Source of the DNA: Negativicutes bacterium
GTDB lineage: Bacteria; Bacillota_C; Negativicutes; Sporomusales_B; JARLHX01
DNA: 64,000 nucleotides
NCBI GenBank assembly: GCA_031292035.1
Contig: JARLHX010000208.1
Coordinates: 46,680 to 110,679 of the forward strand
Direction: 5' to 3'
The notes beneath the pieces were generated by a model, which did no database searches, was not told the origin of the DNA, and saw only the letters and a program-made list of their open reading frames with translations. Positions 1 through 8,592 of the stretch are shown piece after piece. A program made the translations under genes and the position numbers. How positions within the stretch are numbered: position 1 is the first letter of the stretch; every line of letters begins with the position of its first letter.

Positions 1-757
1 CCATTCCGGGCTGCATGACGATGGTCGTAATGCCGTAGCGACCTTCCACCGCCTTTTTAAAATCTTCTGGTGACTGCATAATAAGAGGATTGGAGTTGTA
101 ATGCATCGGGATCACGACCCGCGGTTTGAGCATCCCGACCGCTTCCACTGCATCTGCGGGCCCCATAGTGTAGTTGTCGCCGATCGGCAGGAGGGCATAG
201 TCGATTTTCTCCAACCGGGCAAGCAGCGCCATGTCGCCAAACAATGCGGTGTCGCCGGCAAAATAGATGGTTGTGCCATAGAATTTGACGATAAATCCGG
301 CCGCCTGCCCGCCGGCTATCCCTGAGCCATGGACCGCCGGAGTAAGCCGGACATAACCAAAGTCAAAAAACCTTTTGCCGCCGATGTCCATCGGCGAAGC
401 ATCACAACCCTGCTCTTTGAGCACACGGGCCAGAGCGCTGATGGTGATCACCTTGGCCCCGGTACGGGTAGCAATGGCGGCCGTATCCCCCAGGTGATCC
501 TGGTGGGCGTGGGAAACCAGGATATACTGGCAGTCAATTTCGTCGGCCGCGGCCGCCTTCCAGGGGTTGCCGGTAAACCAAGGATCGAATACCAGCCGGG
601 TATCACCATGGGTAAGCATAAACGCCGATTGTCCGTAGTAAGTGAGGGTGGTTTTGACCTCAGCCCCGCCGGCGGTTGCCTCAGGTGCCGCCGCGGCCAG
701 TGTGCCGCCGAGCAGCAGACAGATAAGCATCGCGCAAATCAGTATTCTGGTTATCAT
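1..757 (-). CDS. Exported UPF0173-type metallo-beta-lactamase-fold hydrolase (3' end outside window)
   Basis: Reading leftward from the ATG at 757-755 the frame stays open to the window edge, about 252 residues, so the C-terminus is missing. The first 23 or so residues form a hydrophobic signal peptide ending in a run of Ala, so the enzyme is probably exported. The body has the metallo-beta-lactamase metal motif SHAHQDHLGD near residue 80, a later FAGDTALFGD segment and PMHYNSNP near the end, which matches the UPF0173 metal-dependent hydrolase family. The substrate is unknown. The start is supported by a GGAGG at 764-768 upstream. UPF0173 proteins are usually cytoplasmic and about 230 residues long, so the signal peptide is a variation. 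Confidence 0.85.
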   Translation of the reverse strand, partial: MITRILICAMLICLLLGGTLAAAAPEATAGGAEVKTTLTYYGQSAFMLTHGDTRLVFDPWFTGNPWKAAAADEIDCQYILVSHAHQDHLGDTAAIATRTGAKVITISALARVLKEQGCDASPMDIGGKRFFDFGYVRLTPAVHGSGIAGGQAAGFIVKFYGTTIYFAGDTALFGDMALLARLEKIDYALLPIGDNYTMGPADAVEAVGMLKPRVVIPMHYNSNPLIMQSPEDFKKAVEGRYGITTIVMQPGM

Positions 758-836
758 ATCTTCCCTCCTCAAAATAATATTTCTGCCTTCCGCCGCATGG
801 CCGGCAGGTATCGCCTCCCGGAAGCGGCCAGCCTAT

Positions 837-1412
837 TTATCCTTTGATCTTTTTCAGCAGCCAGGCCATGTTCTGGCCGAGAATCTGCATATTTTTAATG
901 CCTTCATCATCCTTCGTCACTTCGCCGACTTCCCGCCCGTACACCATATTCCAGTAACTCGCCCCTACCAGGAACATTTGCATGTAATGAAGGAAATGAT
1001 TCATCGTGTCAAAGGCATGGATGGCCCCGCCACGGCGCACTGCCATAACTGCTCCGCCAGCTTTGTGTTTGAACAGATAACTGTTGGCCCGAGCCACCAT
1101 CCCAGCCCGGTCGATCAGGGCTTTCATCTCGGCAGTCACATCAGTGAAATAGGTGGGTGAGCCGAGGATGATTCCGTCGGCTTCGGTCATTTTGGCGATA
1201 TAGTCATTTACAGGGTCATTCGTGAGGATGCATTTTTTATCAAGGGTTTTGAAACATTGATAACAGGCGATGCAGCCACGCATGGTGCTTCCCGCCATTT
1301 GCACCAGTTCAGTCTCAATGCCTTGACTCTCCAGTTCGCCGAACACCGTTTTCAAGAGCAGCGCCGTATTGCCGTCTTTTCGCGGACTGCCGTTAATCCC
1401 GACGACTTTCAT
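837..1412 (-). CDS. Flavodoxin-family NAD(P)H-dependent FMN reductase (iron-sulfur flavoprotein type)
   Basis: The protein opens with the flavin-binding motif GINGSPRKDGNT, has a GCIACYQC segment near residue 50 and a GSPTYF motif near residue 85. This is the NADPH-dependent FMN reductase/flavodoxin-like family in which a short Cys cluster may hold an Fe-S centre. It is about 191 residues, normal for the family. I chose the ATG at 1412 because AGGAGG sits 7 bases upstream; another in-frame ATG at 1418 is only one base from the AGGAGG and too close. It is cytosolic, and its electron acceptor cannot be read from the sequence. It probably has its own transcript, since flanking gaps are about 80 and 250 bases. 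Confidence 0.85.
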   Translation of the reverse strand: MKVVGINGSPRKDGNTALLLKTVFGELESQGIETELVQMAGSTMRGCIACYQCFKTLDKKCILTNDPVNDYIAKMTEADGIILGSPTYFTDVTAEMKALIDRAGMVARANSYLFKHKAGGAVMAVRRGGAIHAFDTMNHFLHYMQMFLVGASYWNMVYGREVGEVTKDDEGIKNMQILGQNMAWLLKKIKG

Positions 1413-1522
1413 AGACATACCTCCTGTCAAATGATATTGGTTCATATTGCCATTTCTCCTATTGCCGTGCCGATTCCTGCCGCCTGGGCGGTGAGTTTGT
1501 ATCCAATCCAGGAAAGTAAATT

Positions 1523-1545
1523 ACCCTCTGCAGCCAGCAGAGGGT
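1523..1545 (-). terminator. Candidate weak terminator hairpin
   Basis: A perfect 9-bp inverted repeat (ACCCTCTGC / GCAGAGGGT) with a 5-base loop lies in the gap downstream of the DUF523 gene. There is no clear U-tract on either strand, so the terminator role is tentative. Confidence 0.35.
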
Positions 1546-1666
1546 TCAGTGACATCATTATCCTAGTCAAGACTGCGGGAATGACCCCGCTGCCGGCAGG
1601 GAGATTCGGCTGACCTTGAGGCGACCGGGGTCAGCTCGATGATTCATCGTCATTTGCCAGTCCCTG

Positions 1667-2143
1667 CTATTTCGTCAACAGCTCTAGCAGCAGTTCTTCG
1701 GTGATATCGGTTTCCGAGTAAAGTGGAATGCCCAGCTGTTTGAGCAAGGTGGCGGTGACCCCCTGACCCGACTTGACGACATGGCCGAAACTGCCGTCAT
1801 AGATCAAATGGACGCCGCAACTAGGGCTGCGCTCCTTGAGAATGGCTGCGGTAACGGGAAAAGAGTGAACAATGGCCGCTACCTCCTGGGCACCCTTGAC
1901 AAACCAGCTGCTCCTGTCCACTCCAGACTTGTCCATCACCTTGGCTTTCCCTTCCAGAACGTCACTGCCACAACCGCAGTCGATCTCCGCCGGCTGACGC
2001 GGCGTCGGCAGGCCGCCGAGCTGCTCAGGGCATAATGGGATAAACCGGCCCCGGTGGCTGTATTTCGCCAGTAGCGGCTGAAGATTGGAGCCGCCGTCAT
2101 ATTTGGAATAGATGCCAAGCAAACAGGTGCTTATGATAATCAT
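1667..2143 (-). CDS. DUF523 family protein
   Basis: This 158-residue protein begins MIIISTCLLGI and contains the CPEQLGGLPTPR, DCGCGSDV and KERSPSCGV segments typical of DUF523, a conserved bacterial family of unknown function with several conserved Cys. The start is set by GGAGG six bases before the ATG at 2143; the earlier TTG at 2149 would abut the Shine-Dalgarno sequence. The length agrees with stand-alone DUF523 proteins. The next gene upstream (SLOG family, ending at 2183) is on the same strand 39 bases away, so the two may form an operon. I can give no function beyond the family name. Confidence 0.85.
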   Translation of the reverse strand: MIIISTCLLGIYSKYDGGSNLQPLLAKYSHRGRFIPLCPEQLGGLPTPRQPAEIDCGCGSDVLEGKAKVMDKSGVDRSSWFVKGAQEVAAIVHSFPVTAAILKERSPSCGVHLIYDGSFGHVVKSGQGVTATLLKQLGIPLYSETDITEELLLELLTK

Positions 2144-2182
2144 GGCCAACCTCCTCCGCCATTGTTCATTTCTCCGTCAAGT

Positions 2183-2740
2183 TCAGGCATTTCCATCCGG
2201 GTTGGTTCCGGCGTCCTGCTCCGGGCAGGCTCCAACCCTGTCCACGATGATATCCAGCGCCTCAGCCGCCGAATGGGCGAAATCCAGTTTAACCGACCGG
2301 CGGGTGTCCATATAAAGTCCGTCATAGACTGCCCCTCTGATCCGCGCCGCCCAACCGCCAGATGGCTCGATGACCACAATCGGTTTGCAGTTCAGATAGG
2401 CTGTGGACAGTTCGCCCAGGGTGCCATTCTCACCGCCGATCATAATAATGGCGTCAGAAGAATGTACCAGGATCAGACTCCGGTAGTCGAAGCTGAGGCC
2501 GGTGGTAATCGGAATGTCGACATAACGATTGGCGCCATCCACCTTGTCCCCGGGCAAAATCCCGACCACCAGCCCGCCGGCCGTCTTGGCTCCTTTCGAT
2601 ACTGCCTCCATGACCCCGTTAGTTCCACCGGTAAGTAAAATAGCCCCCCTGGCGGCAATTTCCCGGCCCACCTCTTCGGCGAGCGCATAGACTTCGGCAC
2701 TCACTGCCCCCGACTGGCCGATTACCCCTATCCTTAACAA
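2183..2740 (-). CDS. SLOG/TIGR00725-type nucleotide-binding protein
   Basis: At 185 residues, the sequence has a Rossmann-like start (IGVIGQSG), the GGTNGVMEAVSKGA motif near residue 40 and MIGGENGTLGE near residue 105. These mirror the GGxxGxMG and PGGxGTxxE motifs of the LOG/SLOG superfamily, in particular the TIGR00725 branch. Relatives include cytokinin-activating LOG phosphoribohydrolases and nucleotide-sensing SLOG domains, but the TIGR00725 substrate is not established to my knowledge. It is a soluble protein, likely co-transcribed with the downstream DUF523 gene. Confidence 0.8.
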   Translation of the reverse strand: MLRIGVIGQSGAVSAEVYALAEEVGREIAARGAILLTGGTNGVMEAVSKGAKTAGGLVVGILPGDKVDGANRYVDIPITTGLSFDYRSLILVHSSDAIIMIGGENGTLGELSTAYLNCKPIVVIEPSGGWAARIRGAVYDGLYMDTRRSVKLDFAHSAAEALDIIVDRVGACPEQDAGTNPDGNA

Positions 2741-2846
2741 ATGCGTCCCTCCAATACTTTGCTATTTGTCATTTATTCCAAACAAAGCGGTCAAATTCCT
2801 TCCCGATAAGGGTATGCCGAAATCGATAGGACAATTCCAAGAGAAA

Positions 2847-2876
2847 CCGCCGGCCAAACTTTAGTTTGACCGGCGG
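2847..2876 (-). terminator. Terminator of adaA-adaB
   Basis: A GC-rich stem CCGCCGG..AAACT with a 3-base loop, followed on the minus strand by GGTTTCTC, lies four bases after the adaB stop codon. This is the expected place for the operon terminator. Confidence 0.65.
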
Positions 2877-2879
2877 ATA

Positions 2880-3359
2880 CTAATCTCCTGCGATTTTTTG
2901 TTCATGCCTGAGGAGCCACTCTTTTCGTTCCAGCCCGCCGCCGTATCCGGTCAGACTGCCGTCAGCGCCGACTACCCGGTGGCAGGGAATAATAATGTTG
3001 ATCCGGTTGGCCCCATTGGCCCTGCCTACCGCCCGAACCGCCCGGGGCTTGTCGAGGATGGCTGCCAGTTCGCGGTACGACCTGGTTTGACCGAACGGGA
3101 TACCGAGCAAAGTCTGCCAGACCTGCTGCTGAAAGGGCGTTCCCGCCATAACCAGCGGCAATGAAAACTCAGTCCGGCTGCCGGCGAAATACTCCGCCAA
3201 TTGTTGCCGGCACACCTGAAGACAGGCCGGTAGTTCAGCAGGCGAATCGCCGGCTTGGCTAGCGAACGTCACGGCGGTTATCCCCGCTGCGGTGCCGGAA
3301 ATGGCCAGCGGCCCGATAGCCGATTCCAGATAGGTGGTGTAAAGGGTCATCGCTATCAT
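2880..3359 (-). CDS. adaB: Methylated-DNA-[protein]-cysteine S-methyltransferase
   Basis: This is the suicide repair enzyme that moves the O6-methyl group of guanine to its own cysteine. The active-site motif IIPCHRVVG is present near residue 125, preceded by the DNA-binding helix region RAVGRANGANR. It is 159 residues, normal for Ogt/AdaB. Its ATG overlaps the adaA stop by four bases (ATGA), implying translational coupling, although an in-frame ATG at 3350 is also possible. The split arrangement, a methylphosphotriester-sensing AraC regulator followed by a separate methyltransferase, is that of Bacillus subtilis adaA-adaB rather than the fused Ada of enterobacteria. Confidence 0.92.
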   Translation of the reverse strand: MIAMTLYTTYLESAIGPLAISGTAAGITAVTFASQAGDSPAELPACLQVCRQQLAEYFAGSRTEFSLPLVMAGTPFQQQVWQTLLGIPFGQTRSYRELAAILDKPRAVRAVGRANGANRINIIIPCHRVVGADGSLTGYGGGLERKEWLLRHEQKIAGD

Positions 3360-3943
3360 CTCACGCCGTCCTGTCCGTCGGCAGGGACTCCGGCCTGACC
3401 CCGATACTCCCGCGGTGACAATCCGGTAGCGACGCGAAACAGGGCATAGAAATTGGATAGGCTGTTGAATCCGGTTTCAAAGCAGACCTGGGAGACGGAA
3501 AGGGTTCCTGCCGCCAGCAGTTCCCGGGCCTTGGCCAGACGGATCGATAGCAGATATTCCTTGGGGGTCTGCCCCATCACTGCTTTGAACAGCCGGCCGA
3601 GATGAAATTTGCTCACCCCGACATGGGCCGGCAGCTCAGTCAGCAGGGCGGGATTGGCGAACTCCTTTGCCAGCAGATCGCAGGCCTTGTCTACTACCTC
3701 CCGCTCCGGCCGGTAGGGCGCGGCAAGATCGGGCCGACAGCGCTTGCAGGGGCGATACCCGTTGGCCAGCGCGGCAGCGACATCGGCGAAGTACTCGACA
3801 TTTTCCCGACTGGGCACCCGTGATTTACAGGAAGGCCGACAGACAATCCTGGTTGTCCGGACGGCATAGAAAAACCGTCCGTCATAGCCGCCATCGTTAT
3901 TGACAGTCGCCTGCCACATGACATCTTCGCTGTGCTGTCCCAT
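3356..3943 (-). CDS. adaA: Ada-type methylphosphotriester sensor and AraC-family activator
   Basis: The N-terminal Ada domain has FYAVRTTRIVCRPSCKSR and GYRPCKRC, giving the four-Cys zinc site of which one Cys accepts methyl from DNA phosphotriesters. The C-terminal half carries an AraC helix-turn-helix (PKEYLLSIRLAKARELL and CFETGFNSLSNFYALF). The protein is about 195 residues, like B. subtilis AdaA. Two adjacent ATGs (3946 and 3943) follow AAGGGGG; I favour 3943 because it is 6 bases away. The open frame extends further upstream but would overlap the neighbouring gene. By family knowledge, methylated AdaA activates its own operon and adaB. It is coupled to adaB by an ATGA overlap. Confidence 0.9.
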   Translation of the reverse strand: MGQHSEDVMWQATVNNDGGYDGRFFYAVRTTRIVCRPSCKSRVPSRENVEYFADVAAALANGYRPCKRCRPDLAAPYRPEREVVDKACDLLAKEFANPALLTELPAHVGVSKFHLGRLFKAVMGQTPKEYLLSIRLAKARELLAAGTLSVSQVCFETGFNSLSNFYALFRVATGLSPREYRGQAGVPADGQDGVR

Positions 3944-4025
3944 CATATGCCCCCTTGCTGTCTCTGCCGTGTTTTTTCTTAGCATAGCACAGTTGTTGTC
4001 AGGATACGTCCTGATTTGTGCTATG

Positions 4026-4787
4026 TCATCCGCCTGGACTAAGCCGTGAACACGGGACATTGACTAAGCATTTGCCGCAGACATCGGTCAGGCCGAGTTC
4101 GCTGTAGCGATCGGCGTTGACCAGACACATGGCGTAGCAGCGGTGGCGATCAAACCCTTCCTCGGTCAAGGCGGCATTAAAGCATCGGCCGACACATTTA
4201 CGGCACAGACCCCGCTGTTTATACAGGCAGGTTTCCACCCCTGTCCGCGGCGTGGGCTCGATGATCAGATTGGTTACCAGGCTCCCCAGCCGCCCGCAAC
4301 AGCCTTTAGCGGTGATCAGCATGTTATTCAGCCCAAAGCTCCCCAGTCCGGCAATATAGGCGATATGGCGATGGGACCAATCGCTGATCAGCTTTTGGGG
4401 GTCAAAATTGTGGGTCGCCGGAGTAGCGACACCGCTGTAGCCACGTCCGGCCAACCAGCCTGCAAGGTGCTGGTTGAGATCGGCAATCAGCCGGTTGGTT
4501 TCGATATAGGCCACCGCCCACTCCCGGGAGCAAGGGACGCCAGCAATGTTGCTTGTCACCACATCTTCGTGAAACGGGATAAAATAGACGATGACCGTGC
4601 GGGCGTCTACTAAGAGGTCGGCAGGCAGGGCATGGGTCGGACTGACCTGGTTATGCACCTCGGGAAACAAGGGATCGTCTGCCGCCGCAAAAGCTACCAG
4701 CGGCGGCTGCCAGCGGGTCACCGTACCAGCGCCCTCCGGATAGCCGGCGACATACTCTTCTATTATTTTTCGGATTGTTTCATTCAT
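4026..4787 (-). CDS. QueG-like 4Fe-4S protein
   Basis: This 253-residue protein resembles the iron-sulfur proteins related to epoxyqueuosine reductase. It has LGSFGLNNMLITAKGCCGRLGS near the middle and then Cys clusters CLYKQRGLCRKCVGRC and a terminal CGKCLVNVPC, suitable for one or two Fe4S4 clusters. It is shorter than true QueG (about 310-380 residues) and lacks the C-terminal HEAT-like part, so a tRNA-modifying role is not assured; reductive-dehalogenase-like relatives share this fold. The start ATG at 4787 has AGGAG 8 bases upstream. It is adjacent to the ada genes, but I see no functional link. Confidence 0.75.
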   Translation of the reverse strand: MNETIRKIIEEYVAGYPEGAGTVTRWQPPLVAFAAADDPLFPEVHNQVSPTHALPADLLVDARTVIVYFIPFHEDVVTSNIAGVPCSREWAVAYIETNRLIADLNQHLAGWLAGRGYSGVATPATHNFDPQKLISDWSHRHIAYIAGLGSFGLNNMLITAKGCCGRLGSLVTNLIIEPTPRTGVETCLYKQRGLCRKCVGRCFNAALTEEGFDRHRCYAMCLVNADRYSELGLTDVCGKCLVNVPCSRLSPGG

Positions 4788-4966
4788 CTTCCCAGCTCCT
4801 CTTCCGCGACGGCGGTCCCAAACTATTGCGCTTTATTATTATAATGAACCTTCAAGAAAAACAGCGATAATCCTGCGCCAGAAAGGTAAATTTGCCATGA
4901 GGAGGATTCGTCGCCGACAGGCCGAATATGAAAATTAGCTACCGTTTTGCAAATGGAGGAATGATT

Positions 4967-6517
4967 TTGAAAAAGTCACTGCTTGTCATCGTTGTGTTCT
5001 TCGCACTGATCCTCGTCAGCCCCGTCCAGGCCCAGACCATCATGTATATTCCTGCTGACAACCGCCCGGTCAGCTTAGATTATGTGGTTGATACCGCCAA
5101 AGCAGCCGGGGTGGAAATCATCACCCCCCAGCGGGCGCTGATCGCCGGACGGACTGACCCCGGCAACCCGGATTATTTATGGAACTGGGCTCTCAGCCGC
5201 TGCAAGGAGGCCGACGCCATCGTCGTGTCCGCCGACTCACTGCTCTATGGCAGCCTGGTCGCTTCCCGGACCCATCAGTTTCCCCAGGACGCACTGCAAG
5301 GCCGCCTCGCCAAATTCACCCAGCTTAAACAGCTAAACCCTTCGGCCAGGATTTATGTCTTCAGTACCATCATGCGGACGCCCCAGTTTAGCGCCGGCGG
5401 CGTCGAGCCCGATTACTACGAAATGTATGGTCCCAGCATCTTCCGGATGACCGCCCTGCAGGACAAACAGGAGACCGATACGCTCAGCGCCAATGAACAA
5501 AGCTCACTGCAGACTCTGACCGCCACTATCCCTCCGGCGGCGTTGGCCGACTGGTTTGGGCGGCGCGATAAAAATTACAAAATGAATGTCGGCCTTATCG
5601 CCTATGCCAAAGACTCCACCTTCGACTATCTCATCCAGGGCCGGGACGACTGCTCGCCTTATTCCCAGTCGCATAAAGAGTCCCGCTACCTGGCGGTGGA
5701 AACCCAGAGGCTTTCCGCCAGCCGCTACTCCTCTTTCCCTGGCGCCGATCAGCTAGGCATGCTGCTGGTCGCCAGGGCTGTCAACGACTTTTTCCACCAG
5801 GTACCGGTGGTCTCGGTGATGTATGCCCCCGGCGCCGGTGGCAAAACAGTGCCTACCTATGAAGACAAAGAGGTCGCCGAAACGGTTAATCAGCAGATCA
5901 TCAGCGCCGGCGGAGTGCTGCTTCCCTCCCCGCAGCGGCCGGATTTAATCCTGGCGATCAACACCCCGGAAAATGGGATCACTCTGGAAGCAAATAATGT
6001 CGCTAACCGCGACAAAACCCGGCCGGCCACCACCGCCTTTGTCAACCAGCTTGCCGAGACGCTGGCTTCAGGCAAACAAGTTGCGGTAGCCTCCATCGCC
6101 TTTTCCAACGGTGCTGACAACGCACTGATGTGTGATATGGCCCGGCGCGGCCTGCTGCCCAAATTGGCGGCCTTCTCCGGCTGGAACACTGCCAGCAATA
6201 CCCTAGGGTATGCGGTTGGTCAGGGGATGCTAGCTGCCAAAATGCAGCCGGACAGCCGCAAGCAGTTGCTGGCCGTTCGACTACTGGACGACTGGGCATA
6301 CCAGGCCAATGTCCGTGGCGAAATCGCCGAATCGGTGCTTTATCCCCTGGGCGGCAGTTACTTCAACCTTGATGAAATCGCCCCGCGCCTCACCACCGAA
6401 ACCGAGCGACGGCTGCGGCTGTTTGCCGATAAAAACTTCAGAGGCTTTGACGCCGGCCATTTCCAGGTGTCTTTCCCCTGGAACAGGATGTTCGAGGTCA
6501 AAATCGCAACAGAATAA
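4967..6517 (+). CDS. Exported DUF4127 family protein
   Basis: The protein begins with a clear signal peptide (KKSLLVIVVFFALILVSPVQA) followed by IMYIPADNRPVSLDYV, the hallmark opening of DUF4127, then repeated YGSLVASR and ANRDKTRPATTAF segments. Length is 516 residues, normal for this family of secreted proteins of unknown function. The start is decided by the ribosome binding site: GGAGG at 4955-4959 lies 7 bases before TTG 4967, while the nearby in-frame ATG at 4961 is only one base away and ATG 4928 has none. It is a single-gene unit ended by a strong terminator. Some relatives are in glycan-related loci, but I cannot assign an activity. Confidence 0.85.
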   Translation: MKKSLLVIVVFFALILVSPVQAQTIMYIPADNRPVSLDYVVDTAKAAGVEIITPQRALIAGRTDPGNPDYLWNWALSRCKEADAIVVSADSLLYGSLVASRTHQFPQDALQGRLAKFTQLKQLNPSARIYVFSTIMRTPQFSAGGVEPDYYEMYGPSIFRMTALQDKQETDTLSANEQSSLQTLTATIPPAALADWFGRRDKNYKMNVGLIAYAKDSTFDYLIQGRDDCSPYSQSHKESRYLAVETQRLSASRYSSFPGADQLGMLLVARAVNDFFHQVPVVSVMYAPGAGGKTVPTYEDKEVAETVNQQIISAGGVLLPSPQRPDLILAINTPENGITLEANNVANRDKTRPATTAFVNQLAETLASGKQVAVASIAFSNGADNALMCDMARRGLLPKLAAFSGWNTASNTLGYAVGQGMLAAKMQPDSRKQLLAVRLLDDWAYQANVRGEIAESVLYPLGGSYFNLDEIAPRLTTETERRLRLFADKNFRGFDAGHFQVSFPWNRMFEVKIATE

Positions 6518-6529
6518 CCCGTGAACAAA

Positions 6530-6556
6530 AACAGCTGAATTATTCAGCTGTTTTTT
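6530..6556 (+). terminator. Rho-independent terminator after the DUF4127 gene
   Basis: A perfect 10-bp stem (AACAGCTGAA / TTCAGCTGTT) with a 3-base loop is followed by a T-run, 13 bases after the stop codon. Confidence 0.9.
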
Positions 6557-6593
6557 GTAAAAATTGGGCTGGAATGGTAGGAGGTCACGGAAG

Positions 6594-7436
6594 ATGATTG
6601 ACAAGTTTTCCATCGGCGAGATGGCCAAACTGCACGATATTCCGGTCAAAACCCTGCGATTTTATGATGAAATCGGTCTGTTTAAGCCAATGACAGTAAA
6701 CAGGGATAGCGGCTATCGCTATTATTCGACTGAACAATTTGAACAACTCAATACCATTCAGTATCTGAAATATTTAGGAGTGCCACTCAAAGAAATCAAA
6801 CTTCACCTGGAAAGTCGCGATATCGACCATTTTTTGCAACTACTGAAGAAGCAGCAGGAAGCTACTGTCAATAAGATCATTGACCTCCAAATCATCAGCA
6901 ACCGAGTCGCGAAGCGCATTGATGAACTGGAGAAAGCGCTCAAGATTGAAGACATCGATCTTGTCACCATCAATCATCTGCCGGAACGGCCGGTGCTGTG
7001 CATCAAGGAGAAGATCACCAGCCGCCCCGAGTTGGAGCTTTCGCTCAGGAAACTGGAGCAGGCTACCCGCCATCATTCTTCTATTTTCATCGGCAAGGTT
7101 GGTCTCATCGTTTCCCAAGCCGCTCTGGAAAAGGGAATATTTGACGAATACAGTTCCATCTTTATTCTGCCTGAAGAAAAAATCGCCGACAGGCAGGCGA
7201 TGCAGACCCTACCGTCGGGCGACTTTGCCTGCCTTTACTATCGGGATACCTTTTGCAACTCGGGACGGCATTATCAGACCTTGCTGGATTATATCGCCAG
7301 CCATGGCTATGTGGTGGCCGGCGACGCCGTCGAGAGGGTCATCATCGATCAATTTATTGTCCGCGACAGCCAGAAACATCTTTCTGAAATCCAAATCCCG
7401 GTCAAAGCAACTCTTGACTCTCCAGTTGCTGGATAG
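6594..7436 (+). CDS. MerR-family regulator with GyrI-like effector domain
   Basis: The N-terminus is a MerR winged helix (FSIGEMAKLHDIPVKTLRFY and GYRYYSTEQF), followed by a coiled-coil dimerisation helix to about residue 120 and a C-terminal GyrI/SOUL-like ligand domain. This is the layout of BmrR/BltR drug-sensing activators. GGAGG at 6580-6584 sets the ATG at 6594, giving 280 residues. By family, it would twist a promoter with a long spacer and activate transcription when a hydrophobic or cationic ligand binds. No exporter gene follows directly; the desulforedoxin and dioxygenase genes downstream are possible targets, but this is unproven. Confidence 0.88.
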   Translation: MIDKFSIGEMAKLHDIPVKTLRFYDEIGLFKPMTVNRDSGYRYYSTEQFEQLNTIQYLKYLGVPLKEIKLHLESRDIDHFLQLLKKQQEATVNKIIDLQIISNRVAKRIDELEKALKIEDIDLVTINHLPERPVLCIKEKITSRPELELSLRKLEQATRHHSSIFIGKVGLIVSQAALEKGIFDEYSSIFILPEEKIADRQAMQTLPSGDFACLYYRDTFCNSGRHYQTLLDYIASHGYVVAGDAVERVIIDQFIVRDSQKHLSEIQIPVKATLDSPVAG

Positions 7437-7527
7437 TGTATTCTAAAATCATCATTAGTCAATAATGCATATCAATAAGCATTTATTGCTAAATATGCCA
7501 ATAAAAGATAGTGAGGAGGTGTTATTT

Positions 7528-7644
7528 ATGGCTCAAGTAGGCGAAGTTTTCACTTGCCAACTCTGCGGCAACCAGGTCACCGTCACCAAAGCCGGCGGCA
7601 ACCCGGTAATTCATTGCTGTGGTCAGGAAATGACAAAAGGCTAA
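7528..7644 (+). CDS. Stand-alone desulforedoxin
   Basis: This 38-residue reading frame has a strong Shine-Dalgarno site (GAGGAGG at 7512-7518). Four cysteines are spaced C10-x2-C13 and C30-C31 (FTCQLCGN ... HCCGQEM), exactly the desulforedoxin pattern of one mononuclear FeS4 site per chain. In family members this small domain is found either alone, as a homodimeric electron carrier, or at the N-terminus of desulfoferrodoxin superoxide reductases. Here the stop codon follows directly and no neelaredoxin domain continues in any frame, so it is the free-standing form. It probably serves redox or oxidative-stress chemistry in the cytoplasm. The gene lies between a MerR regulator and a dioxygenase-fold gene on the same strand. 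Confidence 0.9.
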   Translation: MAQVGEVFTCQLCGNQVTVTKAGGNPVIHCCGQEMTKG

Positions 7645-7744
7645 CTGTCTCAGTCTTCCGACCGACAGAGTTCGCGGAGTCATGCCGGATCGAGCATGGC
7701 TCTTCCCGGTTTTTACCACTTCCGCACGAGGAGAGTGATACGAT

Positions 7745-8524
7745 ATGAGTAAAAAAATGCCTGTTGTCTTTATCGGCCACGGGTCGCCGCAAAATATCAC
7801 CGCCGATAATGATTATACCGCCGCGCTGGTGGCCCTTGGCCGCCAACTGCCGCGTCCCAAGGCTATTATGGTGGTCTCGGCCCATTGGCTGACCAAAGGC
7901 ACCCAGGTGTGTTATGCCCAGAAACCGAAAACCATCTATGATTTCTTCGGATTCCCCCGTGAATTGTACCAAGTTTCCTATCCCTGTCCCGGCGCCCCTG
8001 CGTGGGCTGAAACGGTACGGTCAACCGTCCGGCACACAGCCATCCGGCGCGACGACGATTGGGGCCTGGATCACGCCGCTTGGGCGGTTTTGCACCACAT
8101 GTATCCTGAGGCCGACATTCCGGTCTTTGAAATGAGTCTGGACTATAGCCAACCAGGCCAATACCACTATGACCTGGCAGCAGAGCTGGCCCCCCTGCGT
8201 GAACAAGGCGTCCTGATCCTGGGTAGCGGCAACATTGTCCATAATCTGCGGACAGCTGACTTTGCCAATATGGCCGCAGAACCTCCAACCTGGGCCACAG
8301 CCTTTGATCTGGCAGTCAAAACCGCCTTGGTGAGCGGCGATCATCAGAGGCTGATTGACTATCACCACCTGCCCGAGGCAGCCTTAGCCATTCCCACCAA
8401 CGAACACTACCTGCCCCTGCTCTATACCCTGGCCCTGAAAACCGCCAATGACAGGCTGGACTTCATCCACGAGAGCATTCAGAACGCGACGGTTTCGATG
8501 CGCAGTCTGATCATCACCGATTGA
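7745..8524 (+). CDS. DODA-type extradiol aromatic ring-opening dioxygenase family protein (YgiD-like)
   Basis: The protein starts PVVFIGHGSP, has SAHWLTKG near residue 45, DHAAWAVLHHMYP near residue 105 and GSGNIVHNLR near residue 160. These contribute the His and acidic metal ligands of the LigB/4,5-DOPA dioxygenase family. It is 259 residues, the normal length. Relatives open catechol rings with O2, which is unexpected in an anaerobe; many members have no proven substrate. The start ATG has GAGGAG upstream. An IS200/IS605 end begins within a few bases of the stop codon, so the element landed just past the gene without breaking it. Confidence 0.87.
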   Translation: MSKKMPVVFIGHGSPQNITADNDYTAALVALGRQLPRPKAIMVVSAHWLTKGTQVCYAQKPKTIYDFFGFPRELYQVSYPCPGAPAWAETVRSTVRHTAIRRDDDWGLDHAAWAVLHHMYPEADIPVFEMSLDYSQPGQYHYDLAAELAPLREQGVLILGSGNIVHNLRTADFANMAAEPPTWATAFDLAVKTALVSGDHQRLIDYHHLPEAALAIPTNEHYLPLLYTLALKTANDRLDFIHESIQNATVSMRSLIITD

Positions 8525-8530
8525 CATACT

Positions 8531-8551
8531 CCTCACGGATAAATCCGGAGG
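8531..8551 (-). repeat. IS605 right-end hairpin; likely 3' end region of the TnpB guide RNA
   Basis: This imperfect stem with a bulged A and AA loop sits downstream of tnpB. By knowledge of the family, the region spanning the end of tnpB and the right end encodes the omega RNA (reRNA) guide of TnpB. I infer that such an RNA could be made here, but I cannot define its 5' end. Confidence 0.55.
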
Positions 8552-8592
8552 ATTCCGGGATACAAGCGACAATTGCCTACTGAAAGCAGGTC

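Noticed and set aside
7745..8524. Reading the DODA-type gene as disrupted by the IS element.
   Set aside because: The reading frame ends in a normal stop at 8524 with a family-length protein; the element starts after it.
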